A DNA stretch of 64,000 bases. Origin: Conoideocrella luteorostrata. Lineage: Eukaryota > Ascomycota > Sordariomycetes > Hypocreales > Clavicipitaceae. The first letter of the stretch is position 1. Each line of letters opens with the position of its first letter. The stretch spans positions 1 to 64,000 of the forward strand of contig JASWJB010000076.1 in the NCBI GenBank assembly GCA_032433595.1. Direction: 5' to 3'. Under the pieces are notes generated by a model. It did not search any database and was not told the DNA's origin. It saw nothing but the letters and a program-made list of their open reading frames with translations. The position numbers were made by a program, and so were the translations under genes. Shown in pieces: positions 25,200 through 36,262 of the stretch.

Positions 25200-28100
25200 T
25201 CTGATTCCTTCTTCCAATTCCTGTCCATAACCTTCCGTTTATGCTTGCTCTCCTCTGGCACCTCTTCCTCTTATCGTCAGCCTCACCGAGGCTACGGCCT
25301 TCCCTAGTCTTCGGCGTCTCCTAGCGTTCTATCCAGCATCTCTTTGGCGGGCTTTTCGGCGGGCTTGGTCACGCCGTCTTATGGTGCAGTTGCGCATGCA
25401 TCGGCATCTGCATCTGCATCTGCATCTGACCTGCATCTGGATCCGGCGGCATTGGAAGGGATTCCTCTTCTTCCTGCTCGGCATCATCTGCGCCGGCAAA
25501 GTCTAAGCTGAGCGTGCTTTAGCATTTAAGGTTATCGCGAGAGCCTTGCATCTACTCCACGCACGTTTATATCTAGCTTTCTTTACTCCGTACGGAGCGG
25601 ACGACTAGCGTTTCGGAGAAAAAGCGGCAAGTTCAAGTGGACGCGCCACAGAGCACGCCCCCCACCAACACGCCCCAACTTCACGCTAAAACGCCCCATC
25701 TTTACGCCAAACCAGGAACAGTCATTGTTAACTAGCTCATGGTAAAACGCATCTTTTACGCCAAAACGGGAACAGTGACGCCATAGTTAATTAGCTCATG
25801 TTAACAAAGCAGAGACGTCAGTGTTTGCTGCCGGAAACACAAGCTTGATTCCAGGCCTAACCATTCCATCCAACTATCCCAGGCTGGTGCCGGATCTGCC
25901 TGCCGTTAAGGTCTGCCTGCCTGCCTGCCTGCCTTAGGCGCTTGCCCTAAGCTAAACAACACATATCCTCGCACGGAGCACCGCCCAACCAACGTTGTGG
26001 CAGCGCGACACCTCAGACACACATTGGCCTTTAAGGTCAGGAGGGTGGGATAATGTGCGCAAATTCTTATCTTGCTTGGAGAATTGGTCATGCGGACTTA
26101 CTTTTGCCATTGTCCCCCGCGTTGTGGCGTATACATCTGCCTAGCTTGCTACCGACCCTTGGATGCACAATGCCTGAATGCCCTGGATGCCTTATATGTG
26201 CGCGCGAGGCTCCCGTTACAATGAGGCTCCGCTAGGCATAGCCTTGTTGCTTGTCTGAGGGCAACATATGATGGTTTAAGCCGAGAGTCTTCTTTCCACT
26301 AGGGAGCCTGCTTACATATTTCCTCGAAAATGTGTAGCTTGCCCTGGCAAAGATATATGAGCCTAAATGCTTTCAAAGATGGCAATGGCATGTGTAATCT
26401 GGGCTAAAGATATTAGCAACTTTCAACTATCCCACGGGATGCCCAGCAAGTACACGTACTACACCCAAGAGCTAATTATATTGTAAATACTATCAGCAGT
26501 CATAGGCACAGAGCACAAGTGGGGCTTGGATTATTTTTTCTCTCGCTGCAAAGCAACTCATAGGCGAAAGCTATGGACAAGATTCTGTGAAGGAGGAGAC
26601 CAATGGAATTTTTTCTACTGGGACTGGTAAACAACTCGGGTCATCGGGCTCACGCAGATATGTGGGTATCAGTTCAGAGTTTGTTTGAGATAGAGAGCTT
26701 TTTCTTAAACATGACGGCTCCGAGACCCGCTCAACCTTGTATGGTTAACTGAAAGCTTAACTGTCTCAAAGCATATTTTGACAGTGCATTGTCATGCCGA
26801 TACCTCAAGCGGCTAAACGTAGTATATGCTTCATACATAGCATACTACTTGCTGACTTTATCTACCAGAATGCTATATTCAGCACTTGAAGTTAGTATTG
26901 ACTAGCCTAAGCTATTCTCATAGAGCATGTAATATGTAAAGTAGTTTAATAATAATAACCTTAACAGTATTTTGTCGACCCAAAACGCACAACCGAAACT
27001 CAGAGTCTGACCCACTGAATAAAACTTTCAGGGAAAACTTCGTGAATTCTTGACTGCGTGTCTGTGGATGTTCTGTAAAGGGCAAAATCCCACTACTGTA
27101 TAGCTCTATCATTCGTTCTGACCAAATTAGTTAAGTCCATAACTCATGTGAATTCAATCCCGTCGCCCGAGAGGATCCATTCCGCCCATACAGTATATGT
27201 AATAATTATTAAATTTATCTTCTGGAAGGTTATATTTACTCTTTTATAATTATATTCATTAAGTGAGTAATCTCTTGTAAGGCGAAGTAGCCCAGGGTTG
27301 CTGTCCCCTGTGTGCATGCGTGCGGCAAGCCTTATAAGCAAGTGTAAGGTGCAGTACAAGCAGTTCCTTGTACTGGTGAATTTTTTGACCATTGGTGCAA
27401 TGGGCACACCGTACATCTCTGCTATTTATATTACTCTATCATATTATTATGAACTGATTATAATATTAAGTACAGTATTAACTTATACCTTAAGTTATAG
27501 GGAACTTATTAAAGCTAAAAATACTACATAAAATAGCTATTCCTTGTTGCATAGAAAATATTAACGTACGCCTTAAGTGGTGTAATAATACTATAACACC
27601 GTGTAGCAAAATTTAAACCATATTAATTAATTTACTTTCTTTCTAAAAGCAGCTAGTTTAGAAGAATAGCCTTACAACTCTGCAAACAACCGCTAGTTGT
27701 AATATCTACACACTCACAAAAGATTAAAAAGGGGAGAAGAGCTCTCTCCACGTTTAAGACCGTTGTTAATTTATGTTCCCTTGTTTTAGGCTCTGCGAGG
27801 CCTTGGCTTTTCTCAGCAACTTCACCAGTAGCGCTAATACACGCGAGCAAGACTTGAGACTGAAACAGCTATTAGTATAGATCTAAGAAGAAATAATAAC
27901 TAATGCATACGATAAGGGTCCGATGAAGAGATGAGCACTTACTCTAAGCGGCCTTAGAGTCGCTTGGAAAGTAGTTATGCTTGTGATTTAACTGTCTTAT
28001 AATTATTTAACTATAAATAACCAAAAAAAAAAAATGTTTCAATTATGGCTGTCGGATAAGAGAGGTTATTTAAAGTTAACTGGAAACCGGAGGAATTTGG

Positions 28101-28204
28101 TCAGGACCTTGATGAGGTCAAGAATATGAGGAATGCGAGATATCAGAAGTAGGAAGGAAAGCAGGCATAAAAAACAAGTATTTGGACGGGAGTTGGAAGG
28201 GCAA
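25200..28204. other. Non-coding repeat-rich region
   Basis: No gene is recognisable. Visible structures are a GCATCT hexamer run near 25400, two tandem ~60-bp units at about 25690-25800 (TTTACGCCAAAAC..GGAACAGT..TTAACTAGCTCATG), a CTGC run at 25910-25930, and a strongly AT-rich block from about 26900 to 28050. A TACTCCGTA 9-mer lies at 25584. The AT-rich block may be RIP-affected repeat DNA. Confidence 0.5.
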
Positions 28205-28330
28205 TCAGTTCCATAAAAATCATCATCGTCAATATTCATCAATTTACATGCTTGTTATTTTTCCCTTCCAATTCACTTCCATACTATCGCTTCCGACAGT
28301 AGCAGAAACACCCTGGAAAAATGGGGCAAG
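28205..28330. repeat. Inverted-repeat arm, partner at 25093-25195
   Basis: This is the reverse-complement partner of the 25.1-kb segment: CATCGTCAATATTCATCAAT, then TTTACATGC, AATTCACTTCCATAC and CGCTTCCGACAGTA. Sequence outside the arms does not match. Confidence 0.6.
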
Positions 28331-29073
28331 GCATGACGGCAGACCGTCCCAATGCTGGTACCACTTCATGTGCTAGCTTCATATAAAAGCCCACCACGTA
28401 GGACGTGTGAAGTTGAGCAGTCATAATTGTCCGAGATTGTCCATGAGGGTTGCTGTATTATGAAGAGTTGCTGTGGCGTACATGTAACTGTCGCAGTCGA
28501 GTCGCAATTGAGCGCAGCCAAAGAGCATTGAGAACTCCTGTAATTGTGACGGTAAGAAGTTAACTCGTCAATGCAGACTTCATGGGAGACCCCGCAGCAA
28601 AGAGTCATGTCTCGCACAGTTACTGCGTTCAAGGGTCTGATTGGATGATACGGATAGGCATAGATAAATTGATGATGATGCCTTCTAAAGAAAGCCCTCG
28701 CCCCGCCTCTTCGGAGGAGAAAGGGTGGCGTGCTCCACCTGGCGGTGTGCGCTGTTTGCGTGATCTACGCGTGCGCGCCATGCAGCATCATGACTAGGTC
28801 GTCGAGAGACGAAGTAAACTGGCCCGCCGGGCATGATTTGACGTTATCAGCCGAAAATCCTCAAATTAAGGGGACACTATTGGGGTACCATTGATGAAGG
28901 GTGTATCTTGTTGTGAGAATGTTTATGCTTTCTGTTTGCACACCCTCCATGGAGTGACGTGGAATATGCTCAGATAAAAAATTACATATCACCTTGTCCC
29001 ATTTTATAATGCGTAAATAGCTGTATGTATTAAACACCGGGGTTTTTGAAATTAGGCTGCTTTAAGGGCATTT

Positions 29074-29080
29074 TATATAA
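29074..29080 (+). promoter_or_regulatory. Putative TATA box
   Basis: TATATAA about 149 bp upstream of the ATG at 29223, followed by a CT-rich stretch, is a plausible core promoter for the secreted-protein gene. It is seen by eye only. Confidence 0.35.
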
Positions 29081-29222
29081 AGCAGACCGGCTGCCACATT
29101 GATCTTGTTTTTCACACATCGCAAAGTCCTCTTAACCCTTCTCCATTTCCAGCGCAGTTTTATTGCTCTATTAACCTCTCGAGATTATTTCAACCCAACT
29201 ACTACGCAATATTTGCTTCAAA

Positions 29223-30176
29223 ATGAAACATCATTATGTCTCATCATTGATGTTTGCCGCGCTGGCCGTGGCAGCTTCGTCCCCTGGCAAAACAGAGCAC
29301 CAGCAACCTCAGAGGGGAGGTCATCCAAGGCTCAATAGCAAATCAGACCACGGAACAGTGGGCTCTGATGTCGCAGACCTCCTGCGGTCAGACAGCCATA
29401 ACGTTGGGAAAGAGGGCCCTAGGAGGAATGACGTGGAGGTAGACTCATCAAAGGAATCACAAGTACCTGGGCATCTTGCATATGTCCCCTGGGACATTGA
29501 AAATGTTCCAGAATCTGGTCTAAAGGACATAATATTCCCCATGTCTATGAGGGACTCTATTCACCAAGAAGGGTGGTATTTTGCACAGGATTTTTTCTTT
29601 GGAGGGACGCCAGGTGCTCTTGCATACATCGGCCTCCAGCCGCGTCGGGATAATACATCTGGCCCTGTTATTCATGCGGCATTCTCAAGTTTTGCGAAAG
29701 GAACAAAGGCAAACGATCCGAACTGTAAGGATGGTGCTGATGGTGGACCGGGTGTCAGCTGCGCCGTTGACATAATTGGCGACTATACGCACCTTCATGA
29801 TTTGAAAGTCAACAATACAGGAGGTACAACATGGAGTGGGACTCTTATTGACACCTTAACAAAGCATGAAACTCATATCGGATCGTGGACTTTGCCAGCA
29901 CACAACACGGGTTTGAAAGGACCTTGGGTGGGGTTTGTTGAATGGTGGCCATTTAACAATCCTGGAGGAAAAGATCCAGCGTGCCATCAGTTGAACAAGA
30001 CTTCAGTATTATTTGGGATACCTAGAACTTCATCATCGGGCGCAGGTCCCGGAAATTTAGGCGACGCATATGAGGTTTCTAAATGTAAAGGGAAGCAGAA
30101 CTTTCATAGTCGGCGTGTAGGAGATTCTGTTGAAGTCACTGTAGGGTTCAACAAACTGGCTTTGGAGGGTCACTAG
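29223..30176 (+). CDS. Secreted protein, DUF3472-like
   Basis: An intronless 317-aa protein. A signal peptide (MKHHYVSSLMFAALAVAASS) is followed by a hydrophilic stretch and then a globular domain from about residue 85. Motifs include GWYFAQDFFF, AYIGLQPR, HAAFSSF, GADGGPGVSCA, IGSWTLP and GFVEWWPFN. These resemble a fungal family of extracellular proteins that I associate with DUF3472, whose activity is not established. Cysteines in the C-terminal half (NCKDG, VSCAV, ACHQL, SKCKG) could form disulfides. The gene is intact while the genes on both sides are broken, which suggests it is under selection or recently arrived. Family naming is moderate; extracellular location is well supported. Confidence 0.72.
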   Translation: MKHHYVSSLMFAALAVAASSPGKTEHQQPQRGGHPRLNSKSDHGTVGSDVADLLRSDSHNVGKEGPRRNDVEVDSSKESQVPGHLAYVPWDIENVPESGLKDIIFPMSMRDSIHQEGWYFAQDFFFGGTPGALAYIGLQPRRDNTSGPVIHAAFSSFAKGTKANDPNCKDGADGGPGVSCAVDIIGDYTHLHDLKVNNTGGTTWSGTLIDTLTKHETHIGSWTLPAHNTGLKGPWVGFVEWWPFNNPGGKDPACHQLNKTSVLFGIPRTSSSGAGPGNLGDAYEVSKCKGKQNFHSRRVGDSVEVTVGFNKLALEGH

Positions 30177-30349
30177 ATTTCTCCGGCGGTTCCTCCTCAG
30201 CATAAAGAAATTGTAGCTGGAGATGTTTGCAAAATCCACAATCATAAGTTGTCCAATAGAGGATTTGCCTAACGGAATGAGTAGTTGTGCACCCCGTACA
30301 GTATGCTAATCTAGAGTTTCTCAAATTGTATTCACCCCAACCTTACGAG

Positions 30350-30677
30350 TTTCTACGACCAGTCTCTACACCGAGGCAATAGCTCTTGCCAAAAGTGGTG
30401 AAAATAGCTTTCGAATCATCGTGGGGACCAAGAGTAACCAGTGTAATGAGGATGGCAAAGAATCCCAAAACGTGGAACATTCAAATAAATCCTTCAGACT
30501 TTGGTATCACATAGTGTAGAACACTAGAGTATGGCAATATTGTGACAGATTTCCTACCTTGAGTACAGCCTTTTTGCCTAAGCGAGCCAGTTGTTCATTG
30601 TCTCTAAGGTCTGAGATCTCACACATCAAGGGCTCATGATTAGCTTTAGCCGCCATGGTCATATCTTGGAGTTGCAT
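30350..30677 (-). pseudogene. Amino acid/GABA permease-like (APC) remnant
   Basis: The minus-strand ATG at 30677 begins MQLQDMTMAAKANHEP, then EISDLRDNEQLARLGKKAVL, the cytosolic N-terminus typical of fungal GABA/amino-acid permeases, ending at a GTAGGA donor. Downstream (about 30470-30370) only an internal piece, FGFFAILITLVTLGPHDDSK, remains. Most transmembrane segments are missing, so the gene has lost its middle. Confidence 0.55.
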
Positions 30678-31910
30678 GCCGCTCTTATTCTGGATCCTGC
30701 TAGAGTTATACAAAAGATATGGAAACAAAAAGGAAGAAGCATGAGTATAAATGAGAGATGATGCGAGGCTGGTGAGGTGAACCGATTGGCTGCGTAGGTT
30801 ATAGGGCAACAAACCAAATACGCCGTGGCAAAACATCAAACGTGAGAGAGGCAAATACAAGGAAGGGGAGCGATTTGGAACGAAAAAAACAACGGGCGAC
30901 ACTAAATTGCCGCGTCGGACGCACATTTTGTTGCTCAAAGGTATCAGTCCAACACCATCCGCCCCCCTCTGCGGGCGTGAACTCTTGAGCATGGGTACTG
31001 ATGGCCAGATTGAAAGTCAAACCAGCAACTCACTTCTCAAGTGCAGATAAAAGGACCAAGTTAATCACAGGCAGGGATTTCTGAGCACACAGATTATGAA
31101 CGCCGAGGACCATGGTCAGGTAAGCACTGCATTGCATTATCTCTTGCGGCGGGCTGACTGCTGGCGCCTGCATTTCGCGAGGGCCAGCAGAACGTTGGCA
31201 TTGCATGTACGTAAGCGTACGCAACCGGCAGAGCCTTAGGAGCAGGAAACCTGAAAGATGTAAAATTCAGATGTATCACAGACTGTTTGCAAATTTCACT
31301 TGGCGTGGTATATATAACAAAAATCAGCAGCACATCCGCGTCGGAGAATCTGCTGTGTCGCTTGAGAATCTTGCGATCAGCCTTGATGAACAAGGACCCC
31401 ACTAAGCCTGTATTGCTTGTTTTATTCCTATCTTTGGCTACTTTATTGATGGATCAATATGATTTACTATTCTTACAAGTATTCAGCCTCCGGAAACCAT
31501 TGAGCTTGTTAAGTATGTGCAAGATGTCCGGCTCATTAGAGTGCTAGTGCACTTTCGTCTTGTCTCTCCACATCTATGTCTCTCTCCACACTCTCTGTTG
31601 GGTCAGCTCAGTCCGGCCGGGGTGTCTTTGCCTTTTTCTAAAGCATATGTCGATCCGCTTATCACCGTGGCGGCGCGTAGAATTCTCATATCGTCCTTGC
31701 TTGGTCTGTTTAACGAGCTGATACTTAGTTGATGAGTTAGGAGTATCTTTTCTAAAGGTTTATTGACCGAAGTCGCGCCGTCTTGTAAAGAATTTAGTGC
31801 CAGTCTCTTTGCCATTGTAATTAGCATTATCTCCTCTGATGGGGAACGTGCCTTCAGTCCGCATCTGTCCAGACTCTAAGCTGTCGAGGAATGGTTTCAG
31901 ATATGGGATC
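30678..31910. other. Degraded sequence between two pseudogenes
   Basis: No complete gene. A minus-strand frame at 31030-31224 (IMQCSAYLTMVLGVHN) might be a further decayed exon of the rhodopsin-domain gene, but the match is too weak to claim. Confidence 0.3.
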
Positions 31911-32085
31911 TGTTGGAATCCTGCCGCCAAGCACACCAAGGAGCATGGAGCGAGTCACGTGGTCACCTTTTGGCCTACCTATTTATACGACGATATCGGG
32001 CTTCGTATCTTGACTTGTTTTCTTACTCTTAGATACACACAGACTTATACAATATATTGCATTTTGAAGCATTTGATCTAGATCA
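31911..32085 (+). mobile_element. Truncated solo LTR (TGTTGGAAT family)
   Basis: The sequence begins TGTTGGAATCCTGCCGCCAA and follows the family through CACGTGGTCACC, TATTTATACGA and GCATTTGATCTAGATCA. The last ~24 bp (GCACAACCCTGTGCAACCCACA in the others) are missing, so no target duplication can be defined. It has the same orientation as the copy at 32655. Confidence 0.75.
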
Positions 32086-32240
32086 CCTGCAAAGCATCAG
32101 ATTGTGATGACAGCAAGGGTCTGTACAATTTGTGCAGTTATAGTCATGCGCCACCTGTCAAATATCGGATCTTTTAAGTTCAAATCTCTGTTTAGAGAGT
32201 AGACATGGCTGATTACTGCTGGGGACATGCTATCATTTGA

Positions 32241-33321
32241 TTAGCATATGTGCAGTCTGTGCGTAGTCAAAGCGGCATTGTAAACGTACAGGATTCGATT
32301 TCCGTAGACTGCAATAAGTAGGAGCCATCGCGAACGCAGTGTACGAATCCGACTGGTGAATATGGTCATGAAGCTGACTCCTGCAGCTTCGATAATCAGA
32401 TCTGTGGCCGAGAAATATGTCCAAAAGGTAACCTGACATAGTGTTAGAATTTTTCTGTTAAGCGCGAGTGACATGGCCACCATACGCGATCAATGCATCT
32501 ATTTTTGATATATATCCATGGTGTTGGCAAATGACATTCGAACAATGCCACGATAAGTCCCAAAAATGCCCATAAGGTGATAAAAACACCGACAACAATG
32601 AGCAATTGTCGGTTTTCTCTTTGAGCTAACCTCTCTATTGACTGGAGGTAGGAGTGTTGGAATCCTGCCGCCAAGCACACAATAAGAGCACGAAGCGAGT
32701 CACGTGGTCACCTTTCCACCACCCTATTTATACGAGCATCTTGAGCCTCGTATCTTGACTTGTTTTTCCCCTCTTAAATAGACAGAGATTATTATCAATA
32801 TATTGTATTTGAATCCAATGATATAGATCATTGCACAACCCTGTGCAACCCACAACGAGAGTTTTGCAAGGCAGAGAGTGCAGATAAAAAGAACATTGGC
32901 CGCGTACTTAACCTGCATTGTTGCGCATCCACTGGTAAGCTTTGGTAGACACAAAACAGTATTATCGACGAACCTTCGCCGTGTTAGAGATCTGCACTTC
33001 ATTCAGGGTATCAAGATGTTTGCTTAAACCGTTTGCGACACAAGACAATAACTGCTGTACTTTGCCCGACTGCGAAGAGCTGCAGATATCATGTCAGCAA
33101 AATGACGTCGATTCACTTCTGACAATGCATTAACGGAGCGTTGCCCTTACCGCTGCTATTGACGCTAGATGGTCTTCTGGGTTTACGTTGCCGGCTCTAG
33201 AGAATTTCGTTGCTACGCGCACGATGACTACCAGAATGACTATTGCGAGGAAATTTGAGGTCAAAAGTTGTATGAGTGGTGACTTGTTCCATGATGTGAC
33301 GACTTCATGAGGAGGATCCAT
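32241..33321 (-). pseudogene. Rhodopsin-domain membrane protein split by a solo LTR
   Basis: A fungal rhodopsin-like integral membrane protein (the domain of Pth11-type putative GPCRs) can be followed on the minus strand. ATG at 33321 (MDPPHEVVTS) leads to TM1 (NFLAIVILVVIVRVATKF). An intron begins GTAAGG at 33149. Then come NGLSKHLDTL, KYAANVLFICTLCLAKLS, RQLLIVVGVFITLWAFLGL and FECHLPTPW; after an intron (GTATGG..GTCAG), VTFWTYFSATDLIIEAAG and RSRWLLLIAVYGNRIL. A 200-bp solo LTR (32655-32854) sits in the exon directly after CLAKLS; removing it with one target copy restores the frame, so the insertion is what broke the gene. The distal C-terminus is not recognisable. Confidence 0.72.
32655..32854 (+). 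mobile_element. Solo LTR (TGTTGGAAT family), near-perfect TSD
   Basis: 200 bp from TGTTGGAATCC to GCAACCCACA. Flanks are AGGAG (32650-32654) and ACGAG (32855-32859), a 5-bp target duplication with one mismatch, implying an insertion old enough to have diverged. It interrupts an exon of the rhodopsin-domain gene. Confidence 0.85.
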
Positions 33322-34215
33322 GATGAGATTGAGAACGACGACTTTTGGCACAGCTTTCTTTGATGTCTGTTTGACGGCAGAGCGGGACTGAGGCGAAAGG
33401 GTATGTTTGGGTATGGAGGAGGAAGCATGCCTTGATCATGCTGCCTGGACTTAAACATAGTGCGTGCTGCTCGAGTTGAAATTTTGATGACTGCGTGCCC
33501 AAGCAGGAGACACCTCGGTTGCTTTGGTCTCGCATGGCTGGCTGGCTTGCGTATTCCATCTGGTGCGCCGACACTTTGTAAACCGCGGTACCTGTAAGAC
33601 ACATAACAAAGGTAATAATAATAGTGAGGCAATAGTAAGATAAAGCCTTTGCCTACCGCGTGTGCATCAAATCGATGCAGAAAATGGACCCCATCTTGGC
33701 TGGCTCTCGGTCATGATGAGCGATTATTGACAGGAGGGAGTGGAGGGGGGGGAGGGCTGCATTCGTGGACAGCTGCACGGAGCAACTGCTGGCACTTATG
33801 CACCTGGTATGCTGACCAGATGATGGATTAATAATTTAGTAAGTTTTCAATCGCAAAGTAGCAAGGTGGCAAGGGTTGGGGGCGGCAGGGACGTAAGAGT
33901 GAGTAGCATCTGGGTTGCAAGGCATTGTCTGCGGTTGTGTGCATTGAAGTTGCGCGCTCTTGCCTGCTTGTTTGTTTTTTTTTGCCCACCATCTGCTCTC
34001 TGCTTGTGCTCTCTGCCCTGTGCTCTCTGCCCTGTGCTCTCCACCCTCTTTCCTTCTCTCCAATACTCCCTTTACCACGCCTTTTTGACAAGGTTTGATT
34101 TGTGAAACTTCGTCTTTACTGTCATTATTTGATCACCCGTTGCTACCCCTACTGGTCTGCATCTATCAGTGCCGTTCTTCAACGCATTTTGTTTCCTATA
34201 CATTCGCTGTCAACC
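33322..34215. other. Intergenic region, no gene seen
   Basis: Flank of two pseudogenes. It contains CT-rich stretches (repeated CTCTGCCCTGTG near 34010-34040) that may be the old promoter and leader of the glutamine-synthetase-like gene. Confidence 0.35.
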
Positions 34216-35682
34216 ATGGCGCTTTCCTCAGACTTGTGCACAGCGCAGGACTTCTTGGACGAGCACCCCGAATTTGAAGTCATCATAACTCAATGGGTGG
34301 ATGTATGCGGCGTTTTGCGCAGCCGTATGACATCCTCTCAGAGTTTCCTCGATGTAGTGCGCTCTGGCAGGGGTTTCAATCAGAGCGTGCTCGATATGCT
34401 GACCACTACAACTGCCGCTCTCCATCCCGACCCCTTTGCACACTTTTGCGATCCAAGGGGGCACATCGTTCCAGATGTTTCTACGTTACGTGTCGCCGCA
34501 CATGATGCTTCCGGTATTGGCAACACGGCCATTGTAATGGGCGAGACTGACTTGTATGATATGGATCCACGAACCAACCTACGCCGGCTGGTCAGGCAGG
34601 CAGAGAAACAGCACAATATTCAATTCCTAGTAGGATTCGAGCTTGAATTCTGTTTTTTTCAAAAGGATTCCACTACGCCGCTTGTCGCAGCCGGGCCTGG
34701 CCTAAGCGGCCTTGGCATGTCGTCTGTTACGAATCGATCAACTCTTTGGCCGGTTCTGAATGAGATCGTTGTTGCACTAGCTGAGGCTGACATTCGCCTA
34801 GAGCAAGTGATCAAGGAGTACGGCAGGTCACAGTGGGAAATAGCCCTGCCGCCGCTGCCACCTGTTTAGTCAGTAGACACATATGTTTATGCAACAGAGG
34901 TTATCAAAAACATTGCCCATAAGCAAGGCTTTACGGCAACATTCTACCCAACGCCATCGGCCGACGACGTAGATTCACAAAAGTCAGGGCAGCATATCCA
35001 CGTGTCTGCGACCAAGGGGGGCAATAACGGTGGCAACTGGAACCCTGATGAGCTTATGGCCGGCATGTTAAGCCATCTTCCAGGCTTAACTGCAATTGGG
35101 CTTCCACAAGTCGATTCATACCCACGTGTGGGAGCAGGAAAGCTATGCACTGGTGGCTGGGTGGGATGGGGCGACCATCACCGCGATATGCCCATACGTC
35201 GCATATTCAAAAACCACTGGGAGATACGTGTTATTGACGGCACGTCTAACCCGTATGCTGTTGTCTCTGCGATCATCGCCACCGCACTGGACCGAAAACC
35301 CCTTACCATTGGTAACGCTACGAGTATGTTGGCCTCCTCCATCTCTAATAACCACATCCCATCCATCGTACGCTACCGGGTTTTCTGCTCCACAGCTCCG
35401 GATTCGCGGAACCGGTAAGGAAACACCACTAATGATGTTTTTACTGTAGATTTTAACCCTTCCATCTCCGAGGAGGAACGGAAGCATCTTGGCATAACCC
35501 ATGCTTTACCAAACACTTTGGAAGCTGCTATTGATGAGTTTGAGGCAGACCGAGTGTGGGCTGAGGCTGCCCTCGGGAGAGAATATTTGCGCTGGTTCCT
35601 GACCCTCAAGCGTGCCGAGATGGAAGCCGTGGCAAAATTGGATACCACTGAAAGGAGAAAGCTCATGATTACTCATTTTTAG
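34216..35682 (+). pseudogene. Glutamine synthetase-like (FluG/GS-type) gene with in-frame stops
   Basis: From ATG 34216 one frame encodes a GS-fold enzyme: beta-Grasp-like N-terminus (TQWVDVCGVLRSRM), GFELEFCFF, EYGRSQWEIALPP, then after a stop GQHIHVS, HWEIRVIDGTSNPYAV and a C-terminal helix (LPNTLEAAIDEFEAD, LTLKRAEME). Known relatives ligate glutamate to ammonia or amines, such as FluG C-termini and gamma-glutamylamide synthetases. The frame is cut by TAG at 34867 and TAA at 35416, both in the same frame as the flanking homology. A plausible intron is 35312-35395 (GTAACG..CACAG). The ATP and glutamate-binding motifs look otherwise kept, so inactivation seems recent. Readthrough or a sequencing error cannot be excluded for either stop alone; both together favour a pseudogene. 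Confidence 0.75.
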
Positions 35683-36262
35683 AGACTTGCAGAAGGGGTA
35701 CTGTGAGTCTATCTATTGACTCGTAACAAAGAGGAAGGAACAGTTGTAGCAGTAGAAGCCGTAACTTCCTCCCGCTGATCTTGGTCCTATGGCAATCGCA
35801 TTGAGTCGTGGCGAAATGTAGCATGCAAATAGAAAATAGCAAGCCATGTCCAAGAGATGGTGATGGTCGGCCGTGGCGGCGGTCTCACGTCCCACTAACT
35901 ATGCACTCAGGTTTCGTTCTCTTGCGGAGCGAGTTAGCTTACGCGTTAGACCCAATCAATCTTCTCGTACCTGTGCTTGTCAGTGGGAGGGAGGGGTTAG
36001 GGGGGAGTGGGGTGTAAATTCCATTCAGTACTGGGGGGCTTGTGTGGATTGGATATAACCAACCATCAAACCCGACCATGAGAAACCGTTACAGCCACGC
36101 CAGGAAGCCAGGGAGGAGATAAACCAACACTTTGAGGGGTAAATCCTGGTCTATAACAACTGGGATGCATATAAACGAATCATCTCAGCAAGTTGCCTTT
36201 CGTCGTCCCGCTTCACCCAGTCTTGCGCTACATTTTTGTTTGCTCGCCAATACTAGCCCACA
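35683..36262. other. Intergenic region, probable promoter of the hydrolase
   Basis: No gene is seen. A CATATAAACG motif at about 36169-36178 lies roughly 90 bp upstream of the hydrolase ATG and could be its TATA element. Confidence 0.35.

Noticed and set aside
31911..32854. Two same-orientation LTRs as the ends of one retroelement
   Set aside because: The ~570 bp between them encodes exons of the rhodopsin-domain gene, not retroelement sequence, and the first copy lacks its 3' end.
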